37,769 bases of DNA from Acetatifactor sp. (lineage in GTDB: Bacteria > Bacillota > Clostridia > Lachnospirales > Lachnospiraceae): contig JAEDDX010000021.1 of assembly GCA_016293615.1 (NCBI GenBank), forward strand, positions 1-37,769, written 5' to 3'. Under the pieces are notes generated by a model. It did not search any database. It worked only from the letters and a program-made list of their open reading frames with translations, and was not told where the DNA came from. Below are positions 16,690 to 25,249 of the stretch, in pieces. Position numbers and translations under genes: made by a program. The stretch's first letter is position 1. Each line of letters opens with the position of its first letter.

Positions 16690-17555
16690 AATATGTTGTA
16701 GTGACCGGCATGAGCGGCGGCGGAAAGAGTACCGTCATGAAAATGCTGGAGGATGTGGGATATTATTGCGTGGATAATCTTCCCGTGACCCTGATTGAAA
16801 AGTTCACGGAGCTGGTTTCGAAGCCAAACAGTGAGATCTCCAAGGTTGCGCTTGGGCTTGATGTGCGCTCCGACCGGGCTTTTGAGGATGCGACCGAGAT
16901 TTTGAAGCAGCTGAGGGAGAAGGGATACCGGTTCCGGATTCTTTTCATTGACGCGGATGACGAGATCCTCCTCAAACGCTATCAGGAGACGAGACGCGTG
17001 CATCCGCTCGCCGCAGGCGGCAGGGTGGAGGACGGCATTCGTCTGGAGCGGGAGATCATGAAGACCATCCGCGGCAATGCGGACTATGTCATAGACACCA
17101 CGAACCTTCTGACGAGACAGCTCAAGAGCGAGCTGGACAGAATCTTTGTGAACAATGAAGAATACAACAGTCTGATGGTGACGATCATGTCCTTCGGCTT
17201 CAAACACGGCATTCCCGCGGACGCGGATCTCGTGTTCGATGTCCGTTTTCTGCCGAACCCCTATTATGTGGACGAGCTCAAACATAAGACGGGAAATGAC
17301 AAGGATGTGCAGGACTATGTAATGGACTGCGACGAAGCCCGCGTATTCCTGGACAAGCTTTCGGATATGATACAGTTTCTGATTCCGAATTATGTGAAAG
17401 AAGGCAAGCACAGACTGGTCATTGCAATCGGCTGCACCGGAGGCAGGCACAGAAGTGTGACAATGGTCAATAAACTCAACGAGAGACTGGGTCAGAACTG
17501 CAACTTCGGGCTGACGGTATTCCACCGCGATTGTTCGGACAGGACGAACGCCTAG
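16686..17555 (+). CDS. rapZ: RapZ/YvcJ family nucleotide-binding protein
   Basis: A 289-residue P-loop protein. In Escherichia coli RapZ is an RNA-binding adaptor; in Bacillus the homologue YvcJ hydrolyses nucleotides and affects competence, so the role here is unproven. Walker A GMSGGGKST is near 8-16, and the C-terminal domain carries the conserved GCTGGRHRSV. The start overlaps the murB stop as ATGA and is preceded by GGGAG. In many Firmicutes yvcK lies between rapZ and whiA; here only 48 bases separate them. Confidence 0.94.
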   Translation: MKYVVVTGMSGGGKSTVMKMLEDVGYYCVDNLPVTLIEKFTELVSKPNSEISKVALGLDVRSDRAFEDATEILKQLREKGYRFRILFIDADDEILLKRYQETRRVHPLAAGGRVEDGIRLEREIMKTIRGNADYVIDTTNLLTRQLKSELDRIFVNNEEYNSLMVTIMSFGFKHGIPADADLVFDVRFLPNPYYVDELKHKTGNDKDVQDYVMDCDEARVFLDKLSDMIQFLIPNYVKEGKHRLVIAIGCTGGRHRSVTMVNKLNERLGQNCNFGLTVFHRDCSDRTNA

Positions 17556-17603
17556 CGCAGCGGCAGTATAACGGATATAAGATTAGTGAAATGAGAGAGA
17601 ACC

Positions 17604-18473
17604 ATGTCTTTTTCAAGTGAAGTAAAAGAAGAAATGGCCAGACATATCAGCCCGGCCCGGCACTGTCAGATCGCGGAATTGTCCGCAATCATGAGCTTTT
17701 GCGGGCAGATCGGAAGGGAACCGAACGGGACTTATACCATCGGTTTTTTGACCGAAAACGAAGCGGTTGTAAGAAAAGCCTTTACATTATTGAAAAAAGC
17801 ATATAATATAGAAACTGGTTTTGCCCTGACCGAAGAGGAAATTCGGGGTTTTCTGCAAAAGATCGGAAACTTGGAAGAGCCGGTCAGTTCCCTTGTCATC
17901 AAGAATGCATGCTGCAGACGTGCTTTTTTGCGCGGGGCTTATCTGAGCGTAGGCTCCATGAGCGACCCGGCGAAGGGATATCATCTGGAGTTTGCCTGTA
18001 CCGATGAGCGCAAGGCTGCGCAGCTGAAGGAAGTGGCAGCCACTTTTGACATAGAGTCAAGAATTATTTTACGAAAGAAATATTTCGTGGTATATTTGAA
18101 AGAGGGCTCGGGCATCGTCGATCTTTTGAATGTGTGTGAAGCCCCGGTTGCGCTGATGAAGCTGGAGAATATGCGTATTTTGAAGGAAATCAGCAACACG
18201 GTGAACAGGAGAGTAAACTGTGAGACTGCAAACATTGCGAAGACGGTGAATGCAGCGTCCAAACAGGTGGAGGACATAGAGTTTCTTAAGAACTTCTACG
18301 GATTGACCAATCTGCCGGAGAGCTTGAGAGAGATGGCTGAAATCCGACTGGAGCACCCGGATGCACCTTTGAAGGAGCTGGGAGAGTATTTTGACCCGCC
18401 CATCGGGAAATCCGGTGTCAATCACAGACTTCGCAAGCTGTGCGAGCTTGCAGACAAGATAAGAGAAAAGTAA
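17604..18473 (+). CDS. whiA: WhiA family DNA-binding protein
   Basis: A 289-residue protein with the LAGLIDADG-like N-terminal domain (MSFSSEVKEEM opening, LRGAYLSVGSMSDP near 108-122) and a C-terminal helix-turn-helix (HPDAPLKELGEYF, then GKSGVNHRLRKL). WhiA is a transcription factor for sporulation septation in Streptomyces and affects cell division and chromosome segregation in Bacillus. ATG 17604 follows a GAGAGAACC stretch. The order rapZ, whiA, HPr-like matches the conserved Firmicutes block. Confidence 0.96.
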   Translation: MSFSSEVKEEMARHISPARHCQIAELSAIMSFCGQIGREPNGTYTIGFLTENEAVVRKAFTLLKKAYNIETGFALTEEEIRGFLQKIGNLEEPVSSLVIKNACCRRAFLRGAYLSVGSMSDPAKGYHLEFACTDERKAAQLKEVAATFDIESRIILRKKYFVVYLKEGSGIVDLLNVCEAPVALMKLENMRILKEISNTVNRRVNCETANIAKTVNAASKQVEDIEFLKNFYGLTNLPESLREMAEIRLEHPDAPLKELGEYFDPPIGKSGVNHRLRKLCELADKIREK

Positions 18474-18518
18474 CGGCAGAGTTGAGTCGTGTCCCGGTGG
18501 ACAAAGAGGAGGAGAATT

Positions 18519-18773
18519 ATGATTACTAAGAGCATGAAGGTTCTGCTGGAAGGCGGAACGGATGTAAGACCCGTTGCATTACTGGTGCAGGAAGCAAGCA
18601 AGTATGACAGCAGAGTATACATCCGGATGGGCAACAAGAAGGTAAACGCCAAGAGCATCATGGGAATGATGAGCTTAGGACTGACGAACGGTGAGGAACT
18701 GGAAGTCATCGCCGAGGGCGAGGATGAAGAATCAGCCGTACAGGGAATCGAGCATTTCTTAAGCGGCAGATAA
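18519..18773 (+). CDS. crh: Crh-like HPr family protein (Asp15, Ser46)
   Basis: An 84-residue HPr-fold protein. At the place of the phosphotransfer motif Gly-x-His-Ala-Arg-Pro it reads GTDVRPVA, so residue 15 is Asp and cannot accept phosphate from Enzyme I. The regulatory site is intact: NAKSIMGMMSLG places Ser at residue 46, the HPr kinase target. Bacillus Crh shows the same logic, with Gln at 15, and lies beside whiA (yvcL), as here. The likely role is a corepressor of CcpA-type catabolite repression and not sugar transport. ATG 18519 has a strong AGGAGGAG site. The terminator at 18791 ends the unit. Confidence 0.85.
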   Translation: MITKSMKVLLEGGTDVRPVALLVQEASKYDSRVYIRMGNKKVNAKSIMGMMSLGLTNGEELEVIAEGEDEESAVQGIEHFLSGR

Positions 18774-18790
18774 TCGGAAGCAAAAGCAGG

Positions 18791-18819
18791 GGGTGGGACC
18801 GCATCGGTCTTGCCCTTTT
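18791..18819 (+). terminator. Terminator after the crh-like gene
   Basis: GGGTGGGACCG, a three-base loop and CGGTCTTGCCC form an 11-bp stem with three G-T wobbles, followed by TTTTA. It closes the murB-rapZ-whiA-crh transcript. Confidence 0.75.
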
Positions 18820-18842
18820 ACAGTCAAAGGGATAGGAAAAGT

Positions 18843-19745
18843 ATGGGGAAAAATAAGGATAAGAAACTATTGTTTATCTATAATCCGAAATCCGGCAAGG
18901 CGCAGATCAAGAGCAAGCTTGCGGAGATTCTGGATGTGTTTGCGGGAGAAGAGTACGAAATAACCATCTGCCCTACCAGGAAGAGCGGTGATGCCGCAGA
19001 GGCTGCAAGAAACCGCTCGCCGGAGTATGACCTGCTGGTCTGCAGCGGCGGAGACGGCACTCTGGATGAGGTCGTGACGGGGATGATCGAGAGCGGTTTC
19101 AAGACCCCCATCGGCTACATCCCGGCCGGCAGTACCAATGATTTTGCGACAAGTCTGGGACTTCCCAAAAATATGGTCCGCGCTGCCTCCGTGGCGGTGG
19201 AGGGAAATGATTTTCCCTGCGATGTCGGATCTTTCAACGATGATGTCTTCGTCTATATCGCGGCGTTCGGGATTTTTACCGAGGTCTCCTATGAGACCAA
19301 CCAGGATATGAAGAACCTGTTAGGGCATCTCGCTTATCTGCTCGAAGGCATGAAAAAGCTTTCGACCATCAAGGCTTATCCGATGAAGGTGACTCATTCG
19401 CAGGGGGTCATCGAGGGCGAGTTCCTCTTTGGTATGGTAACGAACTCTGTGTCGGTCGGCGGCTTTAAGAATCTGACGGGCAGGCATGTGAAGCTGGATG
19501 ACGGCGTGTTCGAGGTCACCCTGATCCGGAACCCAAGGAATGTGACCGAGCTGAACAATATCATTCTCTCTCTGCTGAACCGGGAGAGCGACAATGAATC
19601 CATTCATTCCTTCCGCACGGCAGAGGTCCGGTTTGAGTCGCCGGAGCCCGTGGCCTGGACGCTGGATGGGGAAAACGGCGGAACCCACACAAATGTTACG
19701 GTTAAGAATATTTGTAAGGGGATTGATATTAGAATCAAATCGTGA
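18843..19745 (+). CDS. Diacylglycerol/lipid kinase family protein
   Basis: A 300-residue protein of the DAGK catalytic family (YegS/DgkB-like). It has the opening LFIYNPKSGKAQIK, the nucleotide-binding CSGGDGTLDEVV near 66-77, and GYIPAGSTNDFATSL near 93-107. The C-terminal beta domain has the usual VWTLDGE-like sequence (AWTLDGENGG). In Gram-positives DgkB recycles diacylglycerol released by lipoteichoic acid synthesis; whether this paralogue does so or acts on another lipid cannot be told. ATG 18843 has an AGGA site; the frame from 18810 overlaps the preceding terminator. Confidence 0.88.
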   Translation: MGKNKDKKLLFIYNPKSGKAQIKSKLAEILDVFAGEEYEITICPTRKSGDAAEAARNRSPEYDLLVCSGGDGTLDEVVTGMIESGFKTPIGYIPAGSTNDFATSLGLPKNMVRAASVAVEGNDFPCDVGSFNDDVFVYIAAFGIFTEVSYETNQDMKNLLGHLAYLLEGMKKLSTIKAYPMKVTHSQGVIEGEFLFGMVTNSVSVGGFKNLTGRHVKLDDGVFEVTLIRNPRNVTELNNIILSLLNRESDNESIHSFRTAEVRFESPEPVAWTLDGENGGTHTNVTVKNICKGIDIRIKS

Positions 19746-19751
19746 TATATT
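19723..19751 (+). promoter_or_regulatory. Predicted promoter for fba
   Basis: TTGATA (19723-19728) and TATATT (19746-19751) are separated by 17 bases. The site overlaps the end of the lipid kinase gene, 40 bases before the aldolase start. Confidence 0.6.
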
Positions 19752-19791
19752 TAACAAAGAATTACTATAAAAATTCATGGAGGGCAATACA

Positions 19792-20655
19792 ATGTTAGTT
19801 TCTGCAACAGAAATGCTGAAAAAGGCAAAGGCCGGCCATTATGCGGTAGGTCAGTTTAACATCAATAACCTTGAATGGACAAAGGCTATCCTTCTGACCG
19901 CAAAAGAGCTGAGAAGCCCTGTTATCCTCGGTGTATCCGAAGGCGCAGGCAAGTACATGGGCGGCTATGATACCGTAGTCGGCATGGTGAACGGACTTTT
20001 GAAGGGTCTTGATATCGATGTTCCCGTAGCACTTCACCTGGATCATGGTTCCTACGAAGGATGCTATAAGTGCATCGCTGCAGGTTTCTCTTCCATCATG
20101 TTTGACGGTTCCCACTATCCCATCTCTGAGAACATTGAGAAGACCACAGAGCTGGTGAAGGCCGCTCACGGCAAGGGACTTTCCATTGAGGCTGAGGTTG
20201 GTTCCATCGGCGGAGAAGAGGACGGCGTAGTTGGTATGGGTGAGTGTGCTGACCCCAACGAGTGTAAGATGATCGCTGATCTCGGCGTTGACTTCCTCGC
20301 TGCAGGCATCGGCAACATCCACGGCAAGTATCCCGCAAACTGGAAGGGTCTTAGCTTTGAGACGCTCGATGCCGTACAGCAGCAGACCGGAGCACTTCCT
20401 CTCGTTCTTCACGGCGGTACAGGCATCCCTGCTGACATGATCAAGAAGGCAATCGACCTTGGTGTATCCAAGATCAATGTAAACACCGAGTGCCAGCTTG
20501 CATTCCAGGAAGCTACCCGTAAGTACATCGAAGAGGGTAAGGACCTTCAGGGTAAGGGCTTCGATCCCCGTAAGCTTCTGGCTCCCGGCTTTGAAGCAAT
20601 CAAGGCTACCGTTAAGGAAAAGATGGAGTTGTTCGGATCTGTCGGACAGGCTTAA
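19792..20655 (+). CDS. fba: Class II fructose-bisphosphate aldolase
   Basis: Zinc-dependent aldolase that cleaves fructose 1,6-bisphosphate into DHAP and glyceraldehyde 3-phosphate. The 287-residue protein has the AVGQFNINNLEW opening, the zinc HLDHG near 80-84, EAEVGSIGGEEDG, the second zinc His in GNIHGKYP, VLHGGTGIP and the phosphate-binding INVNTECQ. ATG 19792 follows GGAGGG at seven bases; the in-frame ATG at 19777 would contain that site. Codon choice is strongly biased, as expected for a highly expressed glycolytic gene. Tagatose-bisphosphate specificity cannot be wholly excluded. Confidence 0.94.
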   Translation: MLVSATEMLKKAKAGHYAVGQFNINNLEWTKAILLTAKELRSPVILGVSEGAGKYMGGYDTVVGMVNGLLKGLDIDVPVALHLDHGSYEGCYKCIAAGFSSIMFDGSHYPISENIEKTTELVKAAHGKGLSIEAEVGSIGGEEDGVVGMGECADPNECKMIADLGVDFLAAGIGNIHGKYPANWKGLSFETLDAVQQQTGALPLVLHGGTGIPADMIKKAIDLGVSKINVNTECQLAFQEATRKYIEEGKDLQGKGFDPRKLLAPGFEAIKATVKEKMELFGSVGQA

Positions 20656-20688
20656 TTTCGAAGATACAATCAAAGAAGTCATTTCAGG

Positions 20689-20720
20689 GACCTCCCCGGC
20701 GCGCCCGGGGAGGTCTTTTT
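20689..20720 (+). terminator. Strong terminator after fba
   Basis: GACCTCCCCGG and CCGGGGAGGTC form a perfect 11-bp stem with a short loop, followed by five T. Confidence 0.92.
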
Positions 20721-20724
20721 GCAG

Positions 20725-20738
20725 GTAAAACGCTTGCC
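20725..20738 (+). promoter_or_regulatory. Possible cre (CcpA) site upstream of the GH95 gene
   Basis: GTAAAACGCTTGCC matches 11 of 14 positions of the usual cre pattern TGWAARCGYTWNCA, including the central core AAACGCTT. It lies 114 bases before the GH95 start, just after the fba terminator. A short degenerate motif like this can occur by chance. Confidence 0.3.
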
Positions 20739-20851
20739 TGATTGTGCAAAGACGGGCAAAGGAATGCAAAATCACTTTCCTACATGCAAAAATTGTGATA
20801 GCATATGACTATATGGTATGAATCAGATTTCGTACTTCGGAGGAAAAGCAG

Positions 20852-23212
20852 ATGAGCAGATTATGGTACAGACATCCCGCAAAGGAATGGGAGGAAGCGC
20901 TGCCAATCGGAAACGGCAGACTGGGCGCGATGGTGTTCGGGGGAATTCATGCAGAGCGTATCCAGGTGAATGAAGAAAGCATGTGGTACGGCGGAAAGGT
21001 GAACCGTATCAACCCGGATTTTCAGAAGAATCTTCCGAATATCCGCAGCCTTCTGGCGGAGGGAAGGATCGCTGAGGCGGAGAGACTGATGGACAGGGCG
21101 ATGTCCGGCTGCCCGGACGGAATGCACCCCTACCAGACACTCGGCGATATCAACATTCAGTTCACGGACATGGGGGGCGAGCCCGTGGAGGACAGCTATG
21201 TCAGATGGCTGGATCTGGACAATTCCGAGACGGTAACCTCCTTTCAGATAGGTGCGACGGTCTATGAACGCCAGATTCTGGCTTCTAAGCCTGCGGACTG
21301 TATTCTGATGCGTTTTACGGCGGAAGGTCCGGAAAAAGTGAACTTTTCCGTGAGACTGCGCAGATGGTGCTACTTTGACGGCGTGAGACAGTGGGGAGAT
21401 GACGGCATCTGCCTGTACGGAAATCTCGGCCGCGGCGGGTATGAATTTGCGATGGCGCTGCGTGCCCGTGTGGTCGGGGAAGGCATTGTCAGAACTGTGG
21501 GCGAATGTCTGGAAGTGGAGGGAGCGAAAGAGGTCCTTCTGTATTTTACGGCAGATACCACCTATCATTACAGCGACGGGGAATTGACCGAAGTAACCCG
21601 CAAGGCTTGCGAGGAAGCCGGAGAGATCACCTTTGCACAGAGAGAACGCCTCTGTCAGGAGGCGCTGCAGACCTTTTTGCAGGAGAGACTGTCAGAGCGC
21701 TTCGACAAGGTCATGGGAAGAAAATATAAGGCTCTGCTGGCAGAACATCTGAGGGATTATCAGTCTCTGTATCAGAGGTTTGCCTTCGAACTGGAGGATG
21801 CGCAGGAATATGATGCTTTTCCGACGGATAAGCGTCTGGAGCGCGCGAAAAACGGCAGGGCAGATGTGGGCCTCGGTAAGCTTTTGTTTGATTTCGGAAG
21901 ATACCTGTCCATCTCCTGCAGCAGAGAAGGAGGGCTCCCCGCGACCCTGCAGGGACTCTGGAACAAGGATTTTAATCCGCCCTGGGACAGCAAATACACC
22001 ATCAACATCAATGCCGAGATGAATTATTGGCATGTGGAGAGCTGCAATCTTTCCGAGTGTCATATGCCGCTGCTTGAGCTGATCACAAAAGTACAGAAGA
22101 ACGGACGCGTGACCGCAAGGGAAATGTATGGCTGCAGAGGCTTCGTGGCGCATCACAATACGGACATTCACGGCGACAGTGCCCCGCAGGATATCTGGTA
22201 TCCCGGCTCTTATTGGCCCATGGGTGCGGCGTGGCTTTGCACACACCTCTGGATGCACTATCAGTATACCCGGGATATGGATTTCCTGAAGAAGGCCTTT
22301 CCCGTCATGGCTGAGAGCGCGCTGTTTTTCGTAGACTTCTTAATCGAGCGTGACGGTTACCTTGTCACAAGCCCTTCCGTCTCGCCGGAGAATACCTATC
22401 GCCTGCCGAATGGGCAGACCGGTTCCTGCTGTGAGGGACCGACTATGGACAATCAGATCCTGCGGCACCTCTTCGGCGGCTGTCTTGAGGCGTGGAAGGA
22501 GCTGGGGCAGACTGCGTATGAGGGATGTGAGATCCCCGGCGTGGAGGATATCGCAGGGCTTATGCAGGAGATCGCAGACTGCAGAGACCGACTGCATCCG
22601 ACGAAAATCAGCAGCAGCGGAAGAATCATGGAGTGGCCTGAGGACTTCGAGGAAGTGGAGCCCGGCCACCGCCATATTTCCCACCTGTACGGACTCTATC
22701 CTGCGGGCGAGATCACCATGGACGGGACGCCCGACCTTGCAGCGGCAGCCGCGAGAACCCTGGAGTATCGCCTGTCTCACGGCGGCGGGCACACCGGCTG
22801 GAGCCGCGCATGGATCATGAACCACTATGCGAGCCTCTGGGACGGAGAGACTGCCTATCAGAACATTGAAGCGATGCTGGGACAATCCACTTACCCGAAT
22901 CTGTTTGACAAGCATCCTCCTTTTCAAATCGACGGAAACTTCGGCGCGTGTGCGGCGATGTGCGGTATGCTGGCGCAGAGCAACGAGGAGCGCTGTGTGC
23001 TGCTTCCAGCGCTTCCGGGTGCCTGGAAGACCGGCTGCGTGAGGGGACTGCGCCTTGTCGGAAATGCAGAACTGTCCATGGGCTGGCAGGACGGAAGACT
23101 CACTGAGGCCGTGATTCAGGCGGACAGTGATTATGACACGATTGTCATGTATCACGGGGAGAAAAAGAGAGTCACACTGAAGGCAGGCACGAGCTGTATC
23201 GTAAGTTTCTGA
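20852..23212 (+). CDS. GH95 family alpha-L-fucosidase-like glycosidase
   Basis: A 786-residue inverting glycosidase of family GH95, whose best-known members cleave alpha-1,2-linked fucose from host glycans; some act on alpha-L-galactosides. It has the N-terminal domain (EALPIGNGRLGAMVFGG), then the (alpha/alpha)6 barrel. Residues that match the characterised catalytic set are Asn385 and Asn387 in NINAEMNYW, Glu513 in SPEN, and Asp694 in FQIDGNFG. No signal peptide or anchor is present, so it should act in the cytoplasm on imported oligosaccharides. ATG 20852 has a GGAGGAAAAG site. No fucose catabolic genes or transporter lie beside it. Confidence 0.92.
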   Translation: MSRLWYRHPAKEWEEALPIGNGRLGAMVFGGIHAERIQVNEESMWYGGKVNRINPDFQKNLPNIRSLLAEGRIAEAERLMDRAMSGCPDGMHPYQTLGDINIQFTDMGGEPVEDSYVRWLDLDNSETVTSFQIGATVYERQILASKPADCILMRFTAEGPEKVNFSVRLRRWCYFDGVRQWGDDGICLYGNLGRGGYEFAMALRARVVGEGIVRTVGECLEVEGAKEVLLYFTADTTYHYSDGELTEVTRKACEEAGEITFAQRERLCQEALQTFLQERLSERFDKVMGRKYKALLAEHLRDYQSLYQRFAFELEDAQEYDAFPTDKRLERAKNGRADVGLGKLLFDFGRYLSISCSREGGLPATLQGLWNKDFNPPWDSKYTININAEMNYWHVESCNLSECHMPLLELITKVQKNGRVTAREMYGCRGFVAHHNTDIHGDSAPQDIWYPGSYWPMGAAWLCTHLWMHYQYTRDMDFLKKAFPVMAESALFFVDFLIERDGYLVTSPSVSPENTYRLPNGQTGSCCEGPTMDNQILRHLFGGCLEAWKELGQTAYEGCEIPGVEDIAGLMQEIADCRDRLHPTKISSSGRIMEWPEDFEEVEPGHRHISHLYGLYPAGEITMDGTPDLAAAAARTLEYRLSHGGGHTGWSRAWIMNHYASLWDGETAYQNIEAMLGQSTYPNLFDKHPPFQIDGNFGACAAMCGMLAQSNEERCVLLPALPGAWKTGCVRGLRLVGNAELSMGWQDGRLTEAVIQADSDYDTIVMYHGEKKRVTLKAGTSCIVSF

Positions 23213-23338
23213 CGGACACGCCTGACCGAAACAGCGGTTAATTTGACAGGTTCCCGCAAGAAAGCGCAAAAAAAGGATAGCGCGAACAGGGCAGAAATGA
23301 TAAAATAACTGGAAAAGGATAATTAGGAGGGGGAACAA

Positions 23339-24328
23339 ATGAATCCGACAGCGTTACTTGAGTTATGTAAGGGAAGAAAAATATATATACAGACGCACAA
23401 TTTCCCTGACCCGGATGCCATCGGCTCCGCGTTCGGTCTGCAGAAGCTTCTGGAGCATTTCGGCATTGCTTCCACATTGTGCCATGAGGGACAGATCGAT
23501 AAGCTTTCCGCCATCAAGCTTCTTCAGATGTGTCATATTGAGATGCATCCTTATGATGAGATCGTGGACGACATGAAAGAGGAAGATATGATCATTCTGG
23601 TAGACTGCCAGAAGAACAACGGCAACACCACCGACTTTATCGGTGATGAGATGGCTGCCATTGACCATCACCCTACTTTTGTGAAGGTAGAGTATCAATA
23701 CTCCGATCTGCGCATTACGGGCGCATGCTGCAGTATCATCGCAGATTATTACCGCACCCTTGAGGTAGAGCCTACGGTTGAAGTGGCAACGGCACTGCTG
23801 TACGGCCTCCGCATGGATACGTTCCAGTTCTCAAGAGGCGTGACTTCTTTTGATATCGAGATGTTCGGATATCTGTTCCGGTACTCCGACAAGAATCTTC
23901 TGACGGCGCTGGAAACCAACAACCTCGAATTCTCTGACCTAAAGGCGTACGGCGCTTCCATCGACACCATCCAGATCTACGGTAAGGTTGGTTTCTCCAC
24001 CATCGACTTCTACTGTCCGGACGGACTGGTTGCGAGCCTTTCGGACTTTATTCTGTCACTGGCCGAGGTTGAGGTTGCAATCGTATATTCCCTGAGAAAG
24101 AACGGTTACAAGTTCTCCGTCAGATCCGAGCGTGATGATGTACATGCCGGCAACCTCACCCATGACGCAATCAGCGAGTACGGTAACGGCGGCGGACATG
24201 CTACCATGGCGGGCGGCTTCGTGCCGAAGGAAGTGATGGACGAGCTGGGTCCCAACACTATGGCAAATGTGCGGAAACTCTTTATCGAAGTGCTCGAGAA
24301 GGAGTGCCCTCAGGCTCTGGAGCAGTAA
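23339..24328 (+). CDS. DHH/DHHA1 phosphoesterase (NrnA-like)
   Basis: A 329-residue cytoplasmic protein with DHH motifs: THNFPDPDAIGSA near 19-31, LVDCQ near 86, DHHPT near 106-110, and the C-terminal DHHA1 signature GGGHATMAGGF near 285-295. The family degrades nanoRNA, c-di-AMP breakdown products or 3'-phosphoadenosine phosphate. The first motif lacks the usual Gly (PDPDA where PDGDA is common), which does not remove a metal ligand. ATG 23339 has a strong AGGAGGGGG site. Exact substrate is unknown. Confidence 0.88.
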   Translation: MNPTALLELCKGRKIYIQTHNFPDPDAIGSAFGLQKLLEHFGIASTLCHEGQIDKLSAIKLLQMCHIEMHPYDEIVDDMKEEDMIILVDCQKNNGNTTDFIGDEMAAIDHHPTFVKVEYQYSDLRITGACCSIIADYYRTLEVEPTVEVATALLYGLRMDTFQFSRGVTSFDIEMFGYLFRYSDKNLLTALETNNLEFSDLKAYGASIDTIQIYGKVGFSTIDFYCPDGLVASLSDFILSLAEVEVAIVYSLRKNGYKFSVRSERDDVHAGNLTHDAISEYGNGGGHATMAGGFVPKEVMDELGPNTMANVRKLFIEVLEKECPQALEQ

Positions 24329-24379
24329 CCGCGCGCCTTCGCGTGAATATCGCCTCGAATATCTTCATACCGAAAAAAT

Positions 24380-24414
24380 AAAACCTTATGGGCGGAAGGC
24401 TCATAAGGTTTTTT
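24380..24414 (+). terminator. Terminator after the DHH phosphoesterase
   Basis: AAAACCTTATGGGC and GCTCATAAGGTTTT form a 14-bp stem with one wobble and loop GGAAG, followed by further T. Its A-rich 5' flank could also serve the minus strand. Confidence 0.85.
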
Positions 24415-24633
24415 GCTGTCGGATTCTAAAATAATCCCTAAAAAGGGAGGATGCCAAGGAAAATGAATTCCTTGGCAGTTATTACGAAAAAGTTTTATTT
24501 AGTAATATGTTAATCGCAACTGGTTTATAAGAAGTATCTTATGGTATTAATATAATATAAGAAAATGTCTAAAAAATGAGTACAATTTTAATATTACATA
24601 AATAAATTATGAACAGAATGTGAACGAGAAAAC
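24415..24633. other. AT-rich convergent intergenic stretch
   Basis: This lies between the convergent DHH and cyclophilin genes. A second hairpin, TGCCAAGGAA / TTCCTTGGCA with a six-base loop, is at 24452-24477. The following ~150 bases are much more AT-rich than the flanks and contain no open frame or family-like peptide that I can recognise. Confidence 0.5.
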
Positions 24634-25164
24634 TTATCGGGGCAGCTTGACCGGCTCGGGATAAGTTTCGCCGAAGGTATCGACGGTCACACTCTTCATG
24701 ACCTTTTCCTCCAAAGGTCTGTCAGTCCAGGGATTGGTTCTGCACTCAGCGATCTTGTTGACCACATCCATGCCCTCGATGACCTGACCGAAGGCAGCGT
24801 AGCTGCCGTCGAGATGAGGGGAGGTCTTATGCATGATGAAGAACTGGCTTCCCGCGGAATCGGGATGCTGTGCTCTCGCCATGGAAAGAACGCCCTCGGT
24901 ATGCTTTAAGGGGTTGTCGAAACCGTTGATTGCGAACTCACCCTTGATGCTGTAGCCGGGACCGCCCATGCCGGAGCCTTCGGGGCAGCCGCCCTGAATC
25001 ATGAAGCCCTTGATGACGCGGTGGAAAATCAGACCATCGTAGAATTTTTGGTTGATCAGGCTGATAAAGTTATTGACGGACTCGGGAGCGATCTCAGGGT
25101 ACAGCTCCGCCTTGATCACGCTTCCGTCGTTCATGGTAATGGTAACAATAGGATTTTTTGCCAT
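24634..25164 (-). CDS. Cyclophilin-type peptidyl-prolyl cis-trans isomerase
   Basis: A 176-residue single-domain cyclophilin that speeds proline isomerisation during protein folding. The core is clear: FHRVIKGFMIQGGCPEGSG near 51-69, then SAGSQFFIM near 106-114, and GSYAAFGQVIEGMDVV. No signal peptide is present, so it is cytoplasmic. The start is ATG 25162-25164 (minus) after AAAGGAAA; the longer frame to 25284 adds a leader that overlaps the divergent gene. Confidence 0.94.
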   Translation of the reverse strand: MAKNPIVTITMNDGSVIKAELYPEIAPESVNNFISLINQKFYDGLIFHRVIKGFMIQGGCPEGSGMGGPGYSIKGEFAINGFDNPLKHTEGVLSMARAQHPDSAGSQFFIMHKTSPHLDGSYAAFGQVIEGMDVVNKIAECRTNPWTDRPLEEKVMKSVTVDTFGETYPEPVKLPR

Positions 25165-25249
25165 AATAAGTTTCCTTTCTGAAGAAAATGCATTACACTG
25201 GATATTGTAACCGAAAAAGATACTATCGTAAAGGAAAAAGTGGACGACC

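Noticed and set aside
23243..23271. TTGACA at 23243 as promoter for the DHH gene
   Set aside because: No acceptable -10 element lies at 16-18 bases downstream.
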